DNA of 64,000 bases from Chlamydiota bacterium. GTDB lineage: Bacteria > Chlamydiota > Chlamydiia > Chlamydiales > Rhabdochlamydiaceae. The DNA is taken from positions 372,001 through 436,000 of the forward strand of contig JAJFMD010000007.1 in NCBI GenBank assembly GCA_021772335.1, written 5' to 3'. Every line of letters begins with the position of its first letter. Positions within the stretch are counted from its first letter, which is position 1. The notes beneath the pieces were generated by a model that worked only from the letters and a program-made list of their open reading frames with translations, ran no database searches and was not told the origin of the DNA. A program made the translations under genes and the position numbers. Shown in pieces: positions 18,546 through 27,158 of the stretch.

Positions 18546-19630
18546 CGCCACGAGGTGGAGAAAAAGTACTAGAGTCTCTTCAAGAGATTTTTCCTGCACC
18601 GATTCATACATTGATTGCTAAGGAGAAGCTTTTTAGTGAGCAAGAAATAATCACTTCATTTTTGCAGTCTTTCCCTTGGATTGAGCAGTGGTATCGCTTG
18701 TGTTTGCCTCTATTTCCTGCGGCAGTGGAACAGTGGGATCTCAGTGATTATAAAATCGTGCTTTCAATTTCGCATTCTGTAGCTAAGGGGGTGATTACAA
18801 GTCCTGATCAGGTACATATTTGTTATTGCTTAACTCCAATGCGGCACATTTGGGATCATTATCACTCTTCGCTTCAAAGTGTTGGATTTTTAAAAAGAGC
18901 GATGTTGCGTTATTTTGCGCCCCGTTTGCGCAATTGGGATGTTACATCAAGTCATCGTGTCGATCATTTTGTTGCGATCTCTCATCATGTGCGCAAAAGG
19001 ATTGAGAAATATTATCGACGCTCAGCTGATGTGATCTATCCTCCAGTAAACACGCATCGATTTAATCGTAGTGAAAAAAGGGATGATTATTACATTACCG
19101 TGAGCTGGCTTGTCCCTTATAAGCGCGTTGACTTGTTGATTAAAGCCTTTGAGCAAATGAGCGATCAAAGATTAGTGATTATTGGAGATGGTCCATTGAT
19201 GTGCGATCTAAAAAAAATAGCGCCTCCTAATGTTGAGCTAGTAGGATTTGTCGACGAAGAAACTTTGTCTGATTATGTTAGTAAAGCACGTGCTTTTCTT
19301 TATGCTGCAGAAGAAGATTTTGGGATTACTCCGGTTGAAGCGCAAGCTGCTGGCATTCCAGTGATTGCTTTTGGTAAAGGTGGTGTAAGAGAGACGATTA
19401 TTGAGGGAAAGACCGGTTTATTTTTTTATCAGCAAACGGTAAAAGAGATAGTCTCTGCAGTAAAAGCGTTTGAAAAACAGGATGATTTTGATCCAAATGT
19501 GATAGAAAAGCATGCTGAGCAGTTTTCAAAAGAACGCTTTCAACAACAGTTTTTAACGTATATTCGAGATATTGATGAAAGTGATCATTCTGGCAGGAGG
19601 AAAGGGGACGCGGCTTTGGCCCCTCTCTAA
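18512..19630 (+). CDS. GT4-family glycosyltransferase (second)
   Basis: The protein (372 residues) opens with THIDW-like [18 protein letters not shown], as in WbaZ-type mannosyl- or rhamnosyl-transferases. The C-terminal donor domain shows ISWLVPYKR-like VSWLVPYKRVDLLI and AAEEDFGITPVEAQAAG with the conserved glutamates. It overlaps both neighbours, so all five genes of the cluster are likely one transcription unit. It probably acts after or before the first GT4 enzyme in building one repeat unit. Confidence 0.87.
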   Translation: MQLTYIHDWLVTPRGGEKVLESLQEIFPAPIHTLIAKEKLFSEQEIITSFLQSFPWIEQWYRLCLPLFPAAVEQWDLSDYKIVLSISHSVAKGVITSPDQVHICYCLTPMRHIWDHYHSSLQSVGFLKRAMLRYFAPRLRNWDVTSSHRVDHFVAISHHVRKRIEKYYRRSADVIYPPVNTHRFNRSEKRDDYYITVSWLVPYKRVDLLIKAFEQMSDQRLVIIGDGPLMCDLKKIAPPNVELVGFVDEETLSDYVSKARAFLYAAEEDFGITPVEAQAAGIPVIAFGKGGVRETIIEGKTGLFFYQQTVKEIVSAVKAFEKQDDFDPNVIEKHAEQFSKERFQQQFLTYIRDIDESDHSGRRKGDAALAPL

Positions 19631-20549
19631 TAATATCCTCCCTAAGCAGTTTTTAAAGTTTAAATCTAATCGATCTCTATTGCAAATGACCATTATCCGT
19701 TTTTTGAAATCGGTCGATGCAAAAGATCTTTTTATTCTTACTGAAGAAAAATATAGAGATGCAGCCAAAGAGCAAGCTGGTGAAATCTATCGAACTTTAG
19801 AAAATCAAATCATCATTGAGCCGGTTGCCAAAGGAACAGCAGCAGCAGTTGGCTATGCGATGCAGGTTTTAAAGAAGAAAGAAGAGGTCATTGTCATCTC
19901 TTGTTCCGATCATTTTATTTCTGATGAGACCTGTTTTGCAAAAGGACTTGAAGTAGCTGAAAAGCACGCTTTAAAAGGAGAGATCGTTACGTTTGGAATT
20001 CAGCCGATAAGAGCTGAAACAGGTTATGGCTATTTGGAGACTGGAAAGAGGAAAGAAGGCGTTTTTGAAGGTAAGTGCTTTGTAGAAAAACCTGCAAAGA
20101 GTCAGGCAGAAGCAATGCTGAGATCAGGGCGTTTTTTATGGAATATGGGGATCTTTGCGTTTACACCGGAAAATTTTGAGGTTATTTGCAAAGAGCATTG
20201 TCCACAGCTATTGGGAGATGTTGAGTCGATGCCCAAACTCTCTTTTGATCATGCTGTTATGGAAAAATTAGAGCGTTTTTCAATAGTCCCTCTTGATCTC
20301 AAATGGTTGGATATTGGTTCATGGGACAATGTTTACCATTATCTCAACAAGAATGAGCGGGGCAATGTTAAAATTGGGCAGGTGTTTGAGCAAGATACAA
20401 ATGATTGTTTGATACTTAGTCAAAGCAAACCAATTTATACGATAGGAGTGAGTGATTTACTTGTTGTAGAAACAGATGAGGCGATTCTGATTGTAAAAAA
20501 AGGAGAGTCTCAAAAGGTCAGAGAGGTTGCCCTTGGATCACAAAATTGA
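19575..20549 (+). CDS. manC: Mannose-1-phosphate guanylyltransferase
   Basis: The protein (324 residues) makes GDP-mannose from mannose-1-phosphate and GTP, and so supplies the substrate for the Gmd at the head of the cluster. The pyrophosphorylase motif IILAGGKGTRLWPLS is at the N-terminus, and CFVEKP and WNMGIFAF follow in the expected order. It lacks the C-terminal phosphomannose isomerase domain of type II enzymes. I chose the ATG at 19575 over the TTG just before it. It overlaps the upstream glycosyltransferase by 56 bases. Confidence 0.92.
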   Translation: MKVIILAGGKGTRLWPLSNNILPKQFLKFKSNRSLLQMTIIRFLKSVDAKDLFILTEEKYRDAAKEQAGEIYRTLENQIIIEPVAKGTAAAVGYAMQVLKKKEEVIVISCSDHFISDETCFAKGLEVAEKHALKGEIVTFGIQPIRAETGYGYLETGKRKEGVFEGKCFVEKPAKSQAEAMLRSGRFLWNMGIFAFTPENFEVICKEHCPQLLGDVESMPKLSFDHAVMEKLERFSIVPLDLKWLDIGSWDNVYHYLNKNERGNVKIGQVFEQDTNDCLILSQSKPIYTIGVSDLLVVETDEAILIVKKGESQKVREVALGSQN

Positions 20550-20565
20550 GCTATTAGGCGGCTTG

Positions 20566-21864
20566 ATGCGCTTTAGCCCTCTTTGGCTTATTATTGATCT
20601 TCTTTTGCTCGCCCATTTCTTTCTTTTTTGGGTTTATAGTGCACGTAAAGATGGCTGGAAGATTGATTTCTGGCATGTGTTTTTATTGCACTTTCTTGTC
20701 GTTCCCCTACTTATCATGTATCCGTTTAATGCCGCGGAGTGGAATGCCTTAACGATCGGAGAGGTGTTCTATGATGTAGATCATCATATTGATCGCGCAT
20801 TTGGTATTAGCATTTTAGGCTATTGTTTTTTGTGGTTGGGGCGAGCTTGTTATCGCTTTAAACCTAAATTGTCAGGAGGTTTCCTATCTCCTTTTACTGA
20901 TTGTTTTGAGAGATGTTTGAAAAGCAAGAAGGCTCTTTATTGCCTTTTAGCATTAACGTTAGCGGCAGTTCCTTTTTTGCTTTTTCTTGAGATTCAGGAG
21001 GGTTATCTACTTCGTGGTCGTGCGCTTTTCTTGCAATGGCACAGCTTAAGGCCTCTTTTTAATCTCACTCTTTCTCTTTATCCCATAGCTTTTTTGTTTC
21101 TTGCTGTCAGAATTATTATTTATAAAGAGAAAGGGTCTGCTTATTGGTTTGCTGTTTTATTATGTACGACCTTGCTTCTTGGAGTAAGAGGAATATTGAT
21201 GGAAGGATTGCTCACATTATTTTGTGTGCATTGCTATTCAAAGAGAGGGCGCATATCACTGGGCAAACTCATTTTGATTGGATTTTGCTGTTTAACAGTG
21301 CTTCTTTATTTAGATCAGATTCGTCATCAAAGTTATAATCCTTTGATTACTTTGGGAATGCTCTTTTTGCAGGTTTTTTATGGCAATACTTTTTCAGATA
21401 CACGCGATTTTGGTTGGATCTTATCAAACTGGAATGAATGTTTTGTTTTAGGTAAGACCTATATTGCAGGTCTTGTGGCTTTCGTCCCGCGTTTTTTATC
21501 CTCATTTCGAGAGCAGTGGAGTGTTGCAATGTTTACTAGTGATCTTGTTGAATTTAATACAGAGCAGCATGCGGGGTTAAGGATGGGGCTTTTTGGTGAA
21601 TCCTATATGAATTTTGGCTTGATTGGCGTTGCTATCGTCGGATTTATTGGAGGGTTTTCTCTTAGACATGCAGATTTAGTGATAAAAAGAGCTGTAGAGG
21701 AAAAAGGAGATTTGATTAAAGGTTTAGCGCGTACATTTGGGTTTACATTAGTCTCTTTGCTTTTTACAACCGTTGCTGTTTGGAGCGTCTATGTGCTGAT
21801 AGCAGTGATTTTAGCACTTTCAGTTATTGCAAGAGAGAGAACTAAGTCAAATGCTTTTGGATAA
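20566..21864 (+). CDS. Wzy-like polysaccharide polymerase (membrane protein)
   Basis: This 432-residue protein is very hydrophobic, with about ten membrane segments. Near residue 250 is a loop with LDQIRHQSYNP, and further on is GLRMGLFGESYMNFGLIG. The pattern '..GES..NFG..G' late in the protein recalls oligosaccharide-repeat polymerases (Wzy/O-antigen polymerase). The ATG at 20566, behind AGGCGG, is preferred to the upstream TTG at 20527. As last gene of the gmd-manC cluster, a polymerase role is reasonable but inferred. Its 3' end overlaps the convergent topA end by 23 bases. Confidence 0.65.
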   Translation: MRFSPLWLIIDLLLLAHFFLFWVYSARKDGWKIDFWHVFLLHFLVVPLLIMYPFNAAEWNALTIGEVFYDVDHHIDRAFGISILGYCFLWLGRACYRFKPKLSGGFLSPFTDCFERCLKSKKALYCLLALTLAAVPFLLFLEIQEGYLLRGRALFLQWHSLRPLFNLTLSLYPIAFLFLAVRIIIYKEKGSAYWFAVLLCTTLLLGVRGILMEGLLTLFCVHCYSKRGRISLGKLILIGFCCLTVLLYLDQIRHQSYNPLITLGMLFLQVFYGNTFSDTRDFGWILSNWNECFVLGKTYIAGLVAFVPRFLSSFREQWSVAMFTSDLVEFNTEQHAGLRMGLFGESYMNFGLIGVAIVGFIGGFSLRHADLVIKRAVEEKGDLIKGLARTFGFTLVSLLFTTVAVWSVYVLIAVILALSVIARERTKSNAFG

Positions 21865-24397
21865 TACCCGCTAATTGAAACATTGTAATCGAATCTTTAG
21901 ATCCGAAGACTTTAGCAAGTTTCTCATCAGGAATAATGCGTCGCTTGTCTTTGGGATCTTGACAGTCGTTAGTTTTGATATATTCCCAGATCTTTTTAAT
22001 GACCGATCCTCGTCCCATTTCGTTGCTACCAACGACATCCGCTAGCTCTGGGGAGAGTTTTTTTGGAGTTTCTTTGCGCGGCGCTTTTTTCTTGGTCGGA
22101 GCTTTTGCTTTCTTTTTACTTGCCGCAGTCACTTTTTTCCCTTTGCCCGCTTTTTTCTTTTTGACGTAAGGGGTTTTGGGGTGATTGACATACTTTGTTT
22201 CAAGTTGGTCGAGCGTATTGACGATCACATTGCAATCTGGATAGTTTGTGCATGAATAAAAGACCTTCCCAAAGCGAGAGCGTCTAGGTGAGAGTTTGCC
22301 ATCACAGTCTATTGCAGGGCAAAAGGGCATGTCTTCTTCTGTAAGTTCTCCTGCACGTGGAATATTGACAATACCTTTGCATTCAGGATAGTTTGAGCAG
22401 CCAAGAAAAGGCCCAAATCTTCCATAGCGTAGAGTCATTTCCTTTTCACATTTTGGACAGTGTTGATCCCAATCAAAATCAGGAGCGTAATCTTCTTTTT
22501 TAAAGTCTAGAGCTTCTACTGGCTGTGTGAATTTGCAGTCGGGGTAGTGAGAGCAACCATAGAAATACTTTCTTTTGCTCCATATTTTTAAAAGTTTATG
22601 ACCACAATCAGGACAGTCTAGATCTGTTTCTATGCGAGGAACAAAAGCTTCTTTTTCAGCAATTTCAACAGCTGGGATAAATTCTTTCCAAAAATCGGCG
22701 ATAAGTTTATGCCAATCGAGCTTATTGACAACGATTTCTTCTAACGAATCTTCCATTGCTGCAGTAAAGCCAATGTCCATAATCATTTTGAAGTTATCTT
22801 CAAGCATTTGCGCGATGACACGGCCGAGTTCAGTTGGTTTTAGAGTAGCCTTTTCTTTTGTTGTATAGTCACGACTTTGAATCTTATTCATGATAGCCGC
22901 ATACGTTGATGGGCGGCCAATACCTGATTTTTCGAGTTCTTTTACAAGGGAGGCTTCAGTAAATCGAGGGGGTGGTTTTGTAAATGCTTGTTCTGAAATA
23001 GGTTTAATGAGTTTTATCTCTGTGCCTTCTTCAAGAAAAGGAAGTAATTTGTCTTCATCATCGGCTTCTTCTCCAATGTCTCTTTTCTCGCTATATACAG
23101 CAAGAAATCCGGGGAATTTGATTACGGATCCTGTAGCACGCAAAGCGAGTTTTTGATCACTATCTATTGTGCAAGAAACAGTGTCGTAAATAGCAGGCAT
23201 CATTTGAGAGGCAATGAAACGGCGCCAAATCAAAGTATAGAGCTTGAATTGATCATCATTGAGATACCGGCGTAGTTTTTCCGGTGGGTGATTGAAATTG
23301 GTGGGACGGATCGCTTCGTGGGCATCTTGGGAACTTTTTTTCGCTTTATATACATTGGGCTTTGAAGGGAGGTACTCTTTGCCATATTTTGAAGAGATGA
23401 GTCCTCGTGCAGCGTTGATCGCTTCAGGAGCTGCTCGTACCGAGTCAGTACGCATATATGTGATTAAACCCTCTGTTCCCTCATGCCCTAGGTCAAGACC
23501 TTCGTATAAACTTTGAGCAATACCCATTGTGCGCGATGCAGAAAATCCATGATGGCGACTTGCTTCTTGTTGCAATGAAGAGGTGATAAAAGGTGCTACT
23601 GGATTTCTTTTTTTCTCTTTTTTCTCTAACTTGCCCACTTTAAGGTTAGATTTTGAAAGGCGTGCACAGATTTCATCAGCTGTTTTTTTATCAGGAATAG
23701 AAATGATGTTTTTTTCAGGAACAGGTTGTTTTTCTATGCGCTTACCATCTACAGAATAGAGATAAGCTCCAAATTGATCTTTGCTTGCATCAGGTTGCAA
23801 AAGAGCGGAGATATTCCAATATTCTATTTCTTTAAAGGCTTCGATTTCTTTTTCTCTATCAACAACAAGCTTTAATGCGACTGATTGAACTCGTCCTGCG
23901 GATAATCCACCGTCACGAGCTCCTTGGACGCGCCTAGTTAGTAAAGGTGAGATTTTATATCCTACGATGCGATCGAGGAGGCGGCGTGCTTGTTGGGCAT
24001 CGACAAGTGCAGTATTGATATCACGTGGATTTCTTAATCCTTCAAGCACAGCTTCTTTGGTAATTTCATAAAAAGTGGTGCGCTTAAATTTTGTTCCTGG
24101 GGGAAGAATTTCAGAGATATGCCAAGCGATAGCTTCTCCTTCGCGGTCAGGGTCAGGAGCGAGGTAGACGATGTCTGCATTTTTGGCAGCTTTTTTGAGT
24201 TTTTCAATGACATCTTTTTTATCAGGAAGACTGACATAGTGTGGTTTAAAGTCGTTCTCAACATCGATTCCAAAGTCTTTTTTCGGCAAATCGCGGATGT
24301 GACCGACGGAAGATTCAACAGTGTAGTTGCTTCCCAAAAACTTTTTAAGAGTTTTTATTTTTGTCGGAGACTCAACGATAATTAGCGCTTTTTCCAT
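21842..24397 (-). CDS. topA: DNA topoisomerase I fused to SWIB domain
   Basis: The product (851 residues) is a type IA topoisomerase that relaxes negative supercoils. The Toprim domain (LIIVESPTKIKTL, APDPDREGEAIAWH) comes first, then the catalytic region with the active tyrosine in ITYMRTDS. Three cysteine-rich zinc ribbons follow (about 590-720). Next is a lysine/alanine-rich linker (about 725-770) like a histone tail, and a C-terminal SWIB/MDM2-fold domain containing LAKVFGSKDSITMFQL. This fusion is a chlamydial signature. The ATG at 24397 is preferred over the preceding TTG. Confidence 0.97.
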   Translation of the reverse strand: MEKALIIVESPTKIKTLKKFLGSNYTVESSVGHIRDLPKKDFGIDVENDFKPHYVSLPDKKDVIEKLKKAAKNADIVYLAPDPDREGEAIAWHISEILPPGTKFKRTTFYEITKEAVLEGLRNPRDINTALVDAQQARRLLDRIVGYKISPLLTRRVQGARDGGLSAGRVQSVALKLVVDREKEIEAFKEIEYWNISALLQPDASKDQFGAYLYSVDGKRIEKQPVPEKNIISIPDKKTADEICARLSKSNLKVGKLEKKEKKRNPVAPFITSSLQQEASRHHGFSASRTMGIAQSLYEGLDLGHEGTEGLITYMRTDSVRAAPEAINAARGLISSKYGKEYLPSKPNVYKAKKSSQDAHEAIRPTNFNHPPEKLRRYLNDDQFKLYTLIWRRFIASQMMPAIYDTVSCTIDSDQKLALRATGSVIKFPGFLAVYSEKRDIGEEADDEDKLLPFLEEGTEIKLIKPISEQAFTKPPPRFTEASLVKELEKSGIGRPSTYAAIMNKIQSRDYTTKEKATLKPTELGRVIAQMLEDNFKMIMDIGFTAAMEDSLEEIVVNKLDWHKLIADFWKEFIPAVEIAEKEAFVPRIETDLDCPDCGHKLLKIWSKRKYFYGCSHYPDCKFTQPVEALDFKKEDYAPDFDWDQHCPKCEKEMTLRYGRFGPFLGCSNYPECKGIVNIPRAGELTEEDMPFCPAIDCDGKLSPRRSRFGKVFYSCTNYPDCNVIVNTLDQLETKYVNHPKTPYVKKKKAGKGKKVTAASKKKAKAPTKKKAPRKETPKKLSPELADVVGSNEMGRGSVIKKIWEYIKTNDCQDPKDKRRIIPDEKLAKVFGSKDSITMFQLAGIIQKHLT

Positions 24398-24600
24398 CAA
24401 ATTATATCTCTATTATTTTCTCTTTTACATGAGGGACCAGCAATTATAGGAAGAGAAACCAAAGATTGCAATAGCGCTCATTAAATAAGGTATACTCTTT
24501 TTTATTTTCTAACCGATTGCAAGAATGTTGACAAGTGAGTAAGCTTATTGTTTTCTTGGTCTGAAAACAAGTTATTTATTTTTTTAATAGAAGGATCCAA
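24398..24600. promoter_or_regulatory. Divergent leader with hairpin and T-run before secreted GT
   Basis: The gap between topA and the first fucosyltransferase-like gene holds a possible -35 element TTGACA at 24528-24533, without a convincing -10. It also holds an 8-base hairpin at 24548-24570 (arms TTGTTTTC/GAAAACAA, loop of 7) followed by a T-rich stretch. The hairpin plus T-run lies inside the likely 5' leader of the downstream gene, so it could be an attenuator. AGAAGGATCC just before the ATG at 24601 supplies a ribosome site. Confidence 0.35.
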
Positions 24601-25443
24601 ATGAAAATTGCTAAGTTTTGCCTATTTTTTCTTCTTACTGCTTCAATAAATCTATTTGGTGCACAAAAGACATTATTCTTGCCCCCTCCCCCTATTGCAG
24701 GGATGTTTGTATCGATGAATTATGTCCTAGGAGCTTTATACCATTATGAAAAAGGTTTGATCAAAGGTGTAAAAGTAGATTTTAAGGAAGAGGGAGTTTA
24801 TTTCGATCCTCAAGTTGGACCTAATTGGTGGAGTTATTATTTTAATCCAGTTGAAGTTGGTGAAATTGATGAGGAGAATCCGGCAAATTATAATGCTACA
24901 CAGCTCAATGAGTTAGCTGTATTTTCTCTAAAAAAGCTAAGTCGCGAGGATGCTAATCAACTCATTAAAAAATATATTCACATCAAACCACACGTGATAA
25001 ATAAGGTTAATGCATTTTCTTTGCGTCATCGATTTCGTAATTCTTATCTTGTTGGCATTCATTATCGTGGCACAGATAAATATAAAGAAATTGCTCGAAC
25101 TCCTTATGCAAAAGCAATGCAAACAATTGATGAGACATTGAGACAGGTCAAAAACCTCAATTACAAAATTTTTGTCTGTAGCGATGAACAACAATTTGTC
25201 GATCAAATAAAAGCAAAGTATGGTGCCAGAGTGATTCATACAGACTCAATTCGATCTACAGATCGCAGTCCCGTGCATTTTCGTACAGATGAACATATCT
25301 ATCGCGTTGGTGAAGAAGCTTTGATTGATTGTTTACTTCTCTCGCGGTGCAATATGTTGATTCGTACACCATCGAGTTTTGCTTCTGCAATTGAGCAATT
25401 TAATCCTAAAATGAAAGTTGTGCGCATAGGGAATTGGCAGTGA
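24601..25443 (+). CDS. Exported fucosyltransferase-like protein (copy 1)
   Basis: The 280-residue protein begins with a clear signal peptide (hydrophobic core FCLFFLLTASINLFG, likely cut after GA at residue 22). The rest resembles the GT-B fucosyltransferase superfamily of NodZ, FUT8 and protein O-fucosyltransferases: IHYRGTDK at about 153-160 (compare the GDP-fucose-binding H.RR/GTD motif), a CSDEQQF step, a KYGARVIHTD strand, and ALIDCLLLSRCNMLIRT with a following SSF. It is the first of a tandem pair and couples to the second by GTGA. The acceptor is unknown, and export is unusual because GDP-sugars are cytosolic. Confidence 0.7.
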   Translation: MKIAKFCLFFLLTASINLFGAQKTLFLPPPPIAGMFVSMNYVLGALYHYEKGLIKGVKVDFKEEGVYFDPQVGPNWWSYYFNPVEVGEIDEENPANYNATQLNELAVFSLKKLSREDANQLIKKYIHIKPHVINKVNAFSLRHRFRNSYLVGIHYRGTDKYKEIARTPYAKAMQTIDETLRQVKNLNYKIFVCSDEQQFVDQIKAKYGARVIHTDSIRSTDRSPVHFRTDEHIYRVGEEALIDCLLLSRCNMLIRTPSSFASAIEQFNPKMKVVRIGNWQ

Positions 25444-26231
25444 AAAAGCTTTTTCTCTCTCTTTTCTGTTATTTTACATCGATGCAGGCTGTGACGATAC
25501 CCGATTGGGTTATCCAGGAAACTGGAATGTTTGGCATGGTAAATTATGTAGTTAGCATTCTGAGCGCTTATGAGAGGAATAAAATTGATGAGCTAATTAT
25601 TGATTTTGATCATCGTGGCGTATTTTATGAAGAGGAGAGGGGCCCTAATTGGTGGGAATATTATTTCGCTCCTATTCGTTTGCAACAGCACAATGAGAGA
25701 AAATTGCATCTAGATGGGTTGCCAGAAAGAGAGGCTTATTTCCAGCTTATTTCCAAATATGTAAAGTTCAAGCCGTTTTTGATTGAAGAGGCTAATACTT
25801 TTGCTCGGCGCCATTTTCAGACAAAGTATTTAATAGGTATTCATTTCCGTGGTACGGATAAACATATAGAGGCAAAGCGCACTCCCTATATTAAAATTAA
25901 GCATGAGATTGATCGCTTAATTGCCAAAAAAAAATTGCGGTTTTTTAAAATATTTGTAGCGACAGATGAAAGCGCCTTCTTAGATTTTATCTGCGAGAAA
26001 TATCCCAATCGCGTGATTACAGCGAATGCTAAGCGATCAGATAATCGTATGCAACCTTTGCATTTTACCGATATAGAACGTTTTGAAAGAGGCAAGGAGG
26101 CAATCATAGATTGTTTATTGCTCTCTAAATGTGACTATTTGATCCGAACTGCTTCAAATCTTTCAGCAACTGCAACTTTTATCAATCCTAAACTACCAAA
26201 TCATTTGGTCGGTTATCCGGTGCAATACTAA
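25440..26231 (+). CDS. Exported fucosyltransferase-like protein (copy 2)
   Basis: The 263-residue protein is a diverged duplicate of the gene upstream. I chose GTG at 25440, which overlaps the preceding TGA and gives a compact signal peptide ending FTSMQA. The motifs are clearer than in copy 1: GIHFRGTDKHIE, then FVATDESAFL, EKYPNRVITA and IIDCLLLSKCDYLIRTASN. This order matches the three conserved motifs of alpha-1,6- and O-fucosyltransferases. The stop is followed immediately by the ATG of the membrane HExxH protein, so the three genes are probably one unit. Confidence 0.72.
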   Translation: MKKLFLSLFCYFTSMQAVTIPDWVIQETGMFGMVNYVVSILSAYERNKIDELIIDFDHRGVFYEEERGPNWWEYYFAPIRLQQHNERKLHLDGLPEREAYFQLISKYVKFKPFLIEEANTFARRHFQTKYLIGIHFRGTDKHIEAKRTPYIKIKHEIDRLIAKKKLRFFKIFVATDESAFLDFICEKYPNRVITANAKRSDNRMQPLHFTDIERFERGKEAIIDCLLLSKCDYLIRTASNLSATATFINPKLPNHLVGYPVQY

Positions 26232-27158
26232 ATGATGAAAAAAGAGTGGGTTGAATTAAATCAGTGTGGATTTTTCCCAGGTGAAGATGAAAGCGAAGAT
26301 CATTTTTATAGTCGTGTTGAAAAAGAAAAAAAAATCTACAAAGCGTGGAACGAGCGCTTAAGAAACCGCGTGCAAACAACTGATTGGGAAGAGGCAAATC
26401 GCTATTGTTTTCGCCTGCTTGGGGTGACGTGTGAAGAGATCCTTCCTTTTTATGCTAACCATAAGCTGCATCTTTGGCAAGGAGCTCAAACCGTAATTTG
26501 CGATGCAGAAGAAGGAAAGGAGCTGCTTTCTTCTTGCCAAGCGATTCAGGTCCCCTCATTGCTAGATATTCCTCATGATTTAATGCTCTGTTTTTTGCAA
26601 CTTCGTCAGGGCTTTAAAAAGGGAAGTTATTTAAAAATTTACACTCTTAAAGAAGTTCTTTCTCATGAAATTGTTCATGCGAGTCGGCGCTCTCTTGATC
26701 AAGCGATTTTTGAAGAGTTTTTTGCATATCGTACATCACGCTATTTTTGGCGCAAATTTTTCGGTCCTTTTTTTAAAGAGCCGCAAGAAGCAATGCTGTT
26801 TTGCATTACACTACTTTGTTTTGGTATTAGTGCTTTAACAGCGCAGTTCTTTGATCATCCTAGGCTCTACTTAATGCTACAGGCTGTTCCTTTAGTGCTT
26901 TGCTGTTATTTTTTTAGCAGGTTGCTATATCGTCATGTCCAATTCTTTTGTTGTCGAAAAGTACTGGAAAAAATTCTTTCAAATCCTTCCGATGCTTTAG
27001 CAGTCATGTTACGGATGACAGATTATGAAATCACACTATTTGCTCGAAAAACCAAAAGCTCAGCCAAACATCTTATTCAGCAATGGATGAAAAATAATTT
27101 TCGTTGGCAATGGATCTCTGCTGTTTACAAGAGCTTTCTTTCAGAAGAAGAGAGATAG
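26232..27158 (+). CDS. Membrane protein with HExxH metalloprotease motif
   Basis: This 308-residue protein has a soluble N-terminal half ending in a zinc-protease-like motif, SHEIVHASR, with H145, E146 and H149. A glutamate-rich FEEFFAYRTSR follows at about 161, which could supply the third ligand as in gluzincins. Two membrane segments follow (about 188-210 and 215-238), then a helical tail. I do not recognise the family. It starts directly after the second fucosyltransferase-like gene. Its 3' end overlaps the convergent rpoN end by 34 bases. Confidence 0.6.
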   Translation: MMKKEWVELNQCGFFPGEDESEDHFYSRVEKEKKIYKAWNERLRNRVQTTDWEEANRYCFRLLGVTCEEILPFYANHKLHLWQGAQTVICDAEEGKELLSSCQAIQVPSLLDIPHDLMLCFLQLRQGFKKGSYLKIYTLKEVLSHEIVHASRRSLDQAIFEEFFAYRTSRYFWRKFFGPFFKEPQEAMLFCITLLCFGISALTAQFFDHPRLYLMLQAVPLVLCCYFFSRLLYRHVQFFCCRKVLEKILSNPSDALAVMLRMTDYEITLFARKTKSSAKHLIQQWMKNNFRWQWISAVYKSFLSEEER

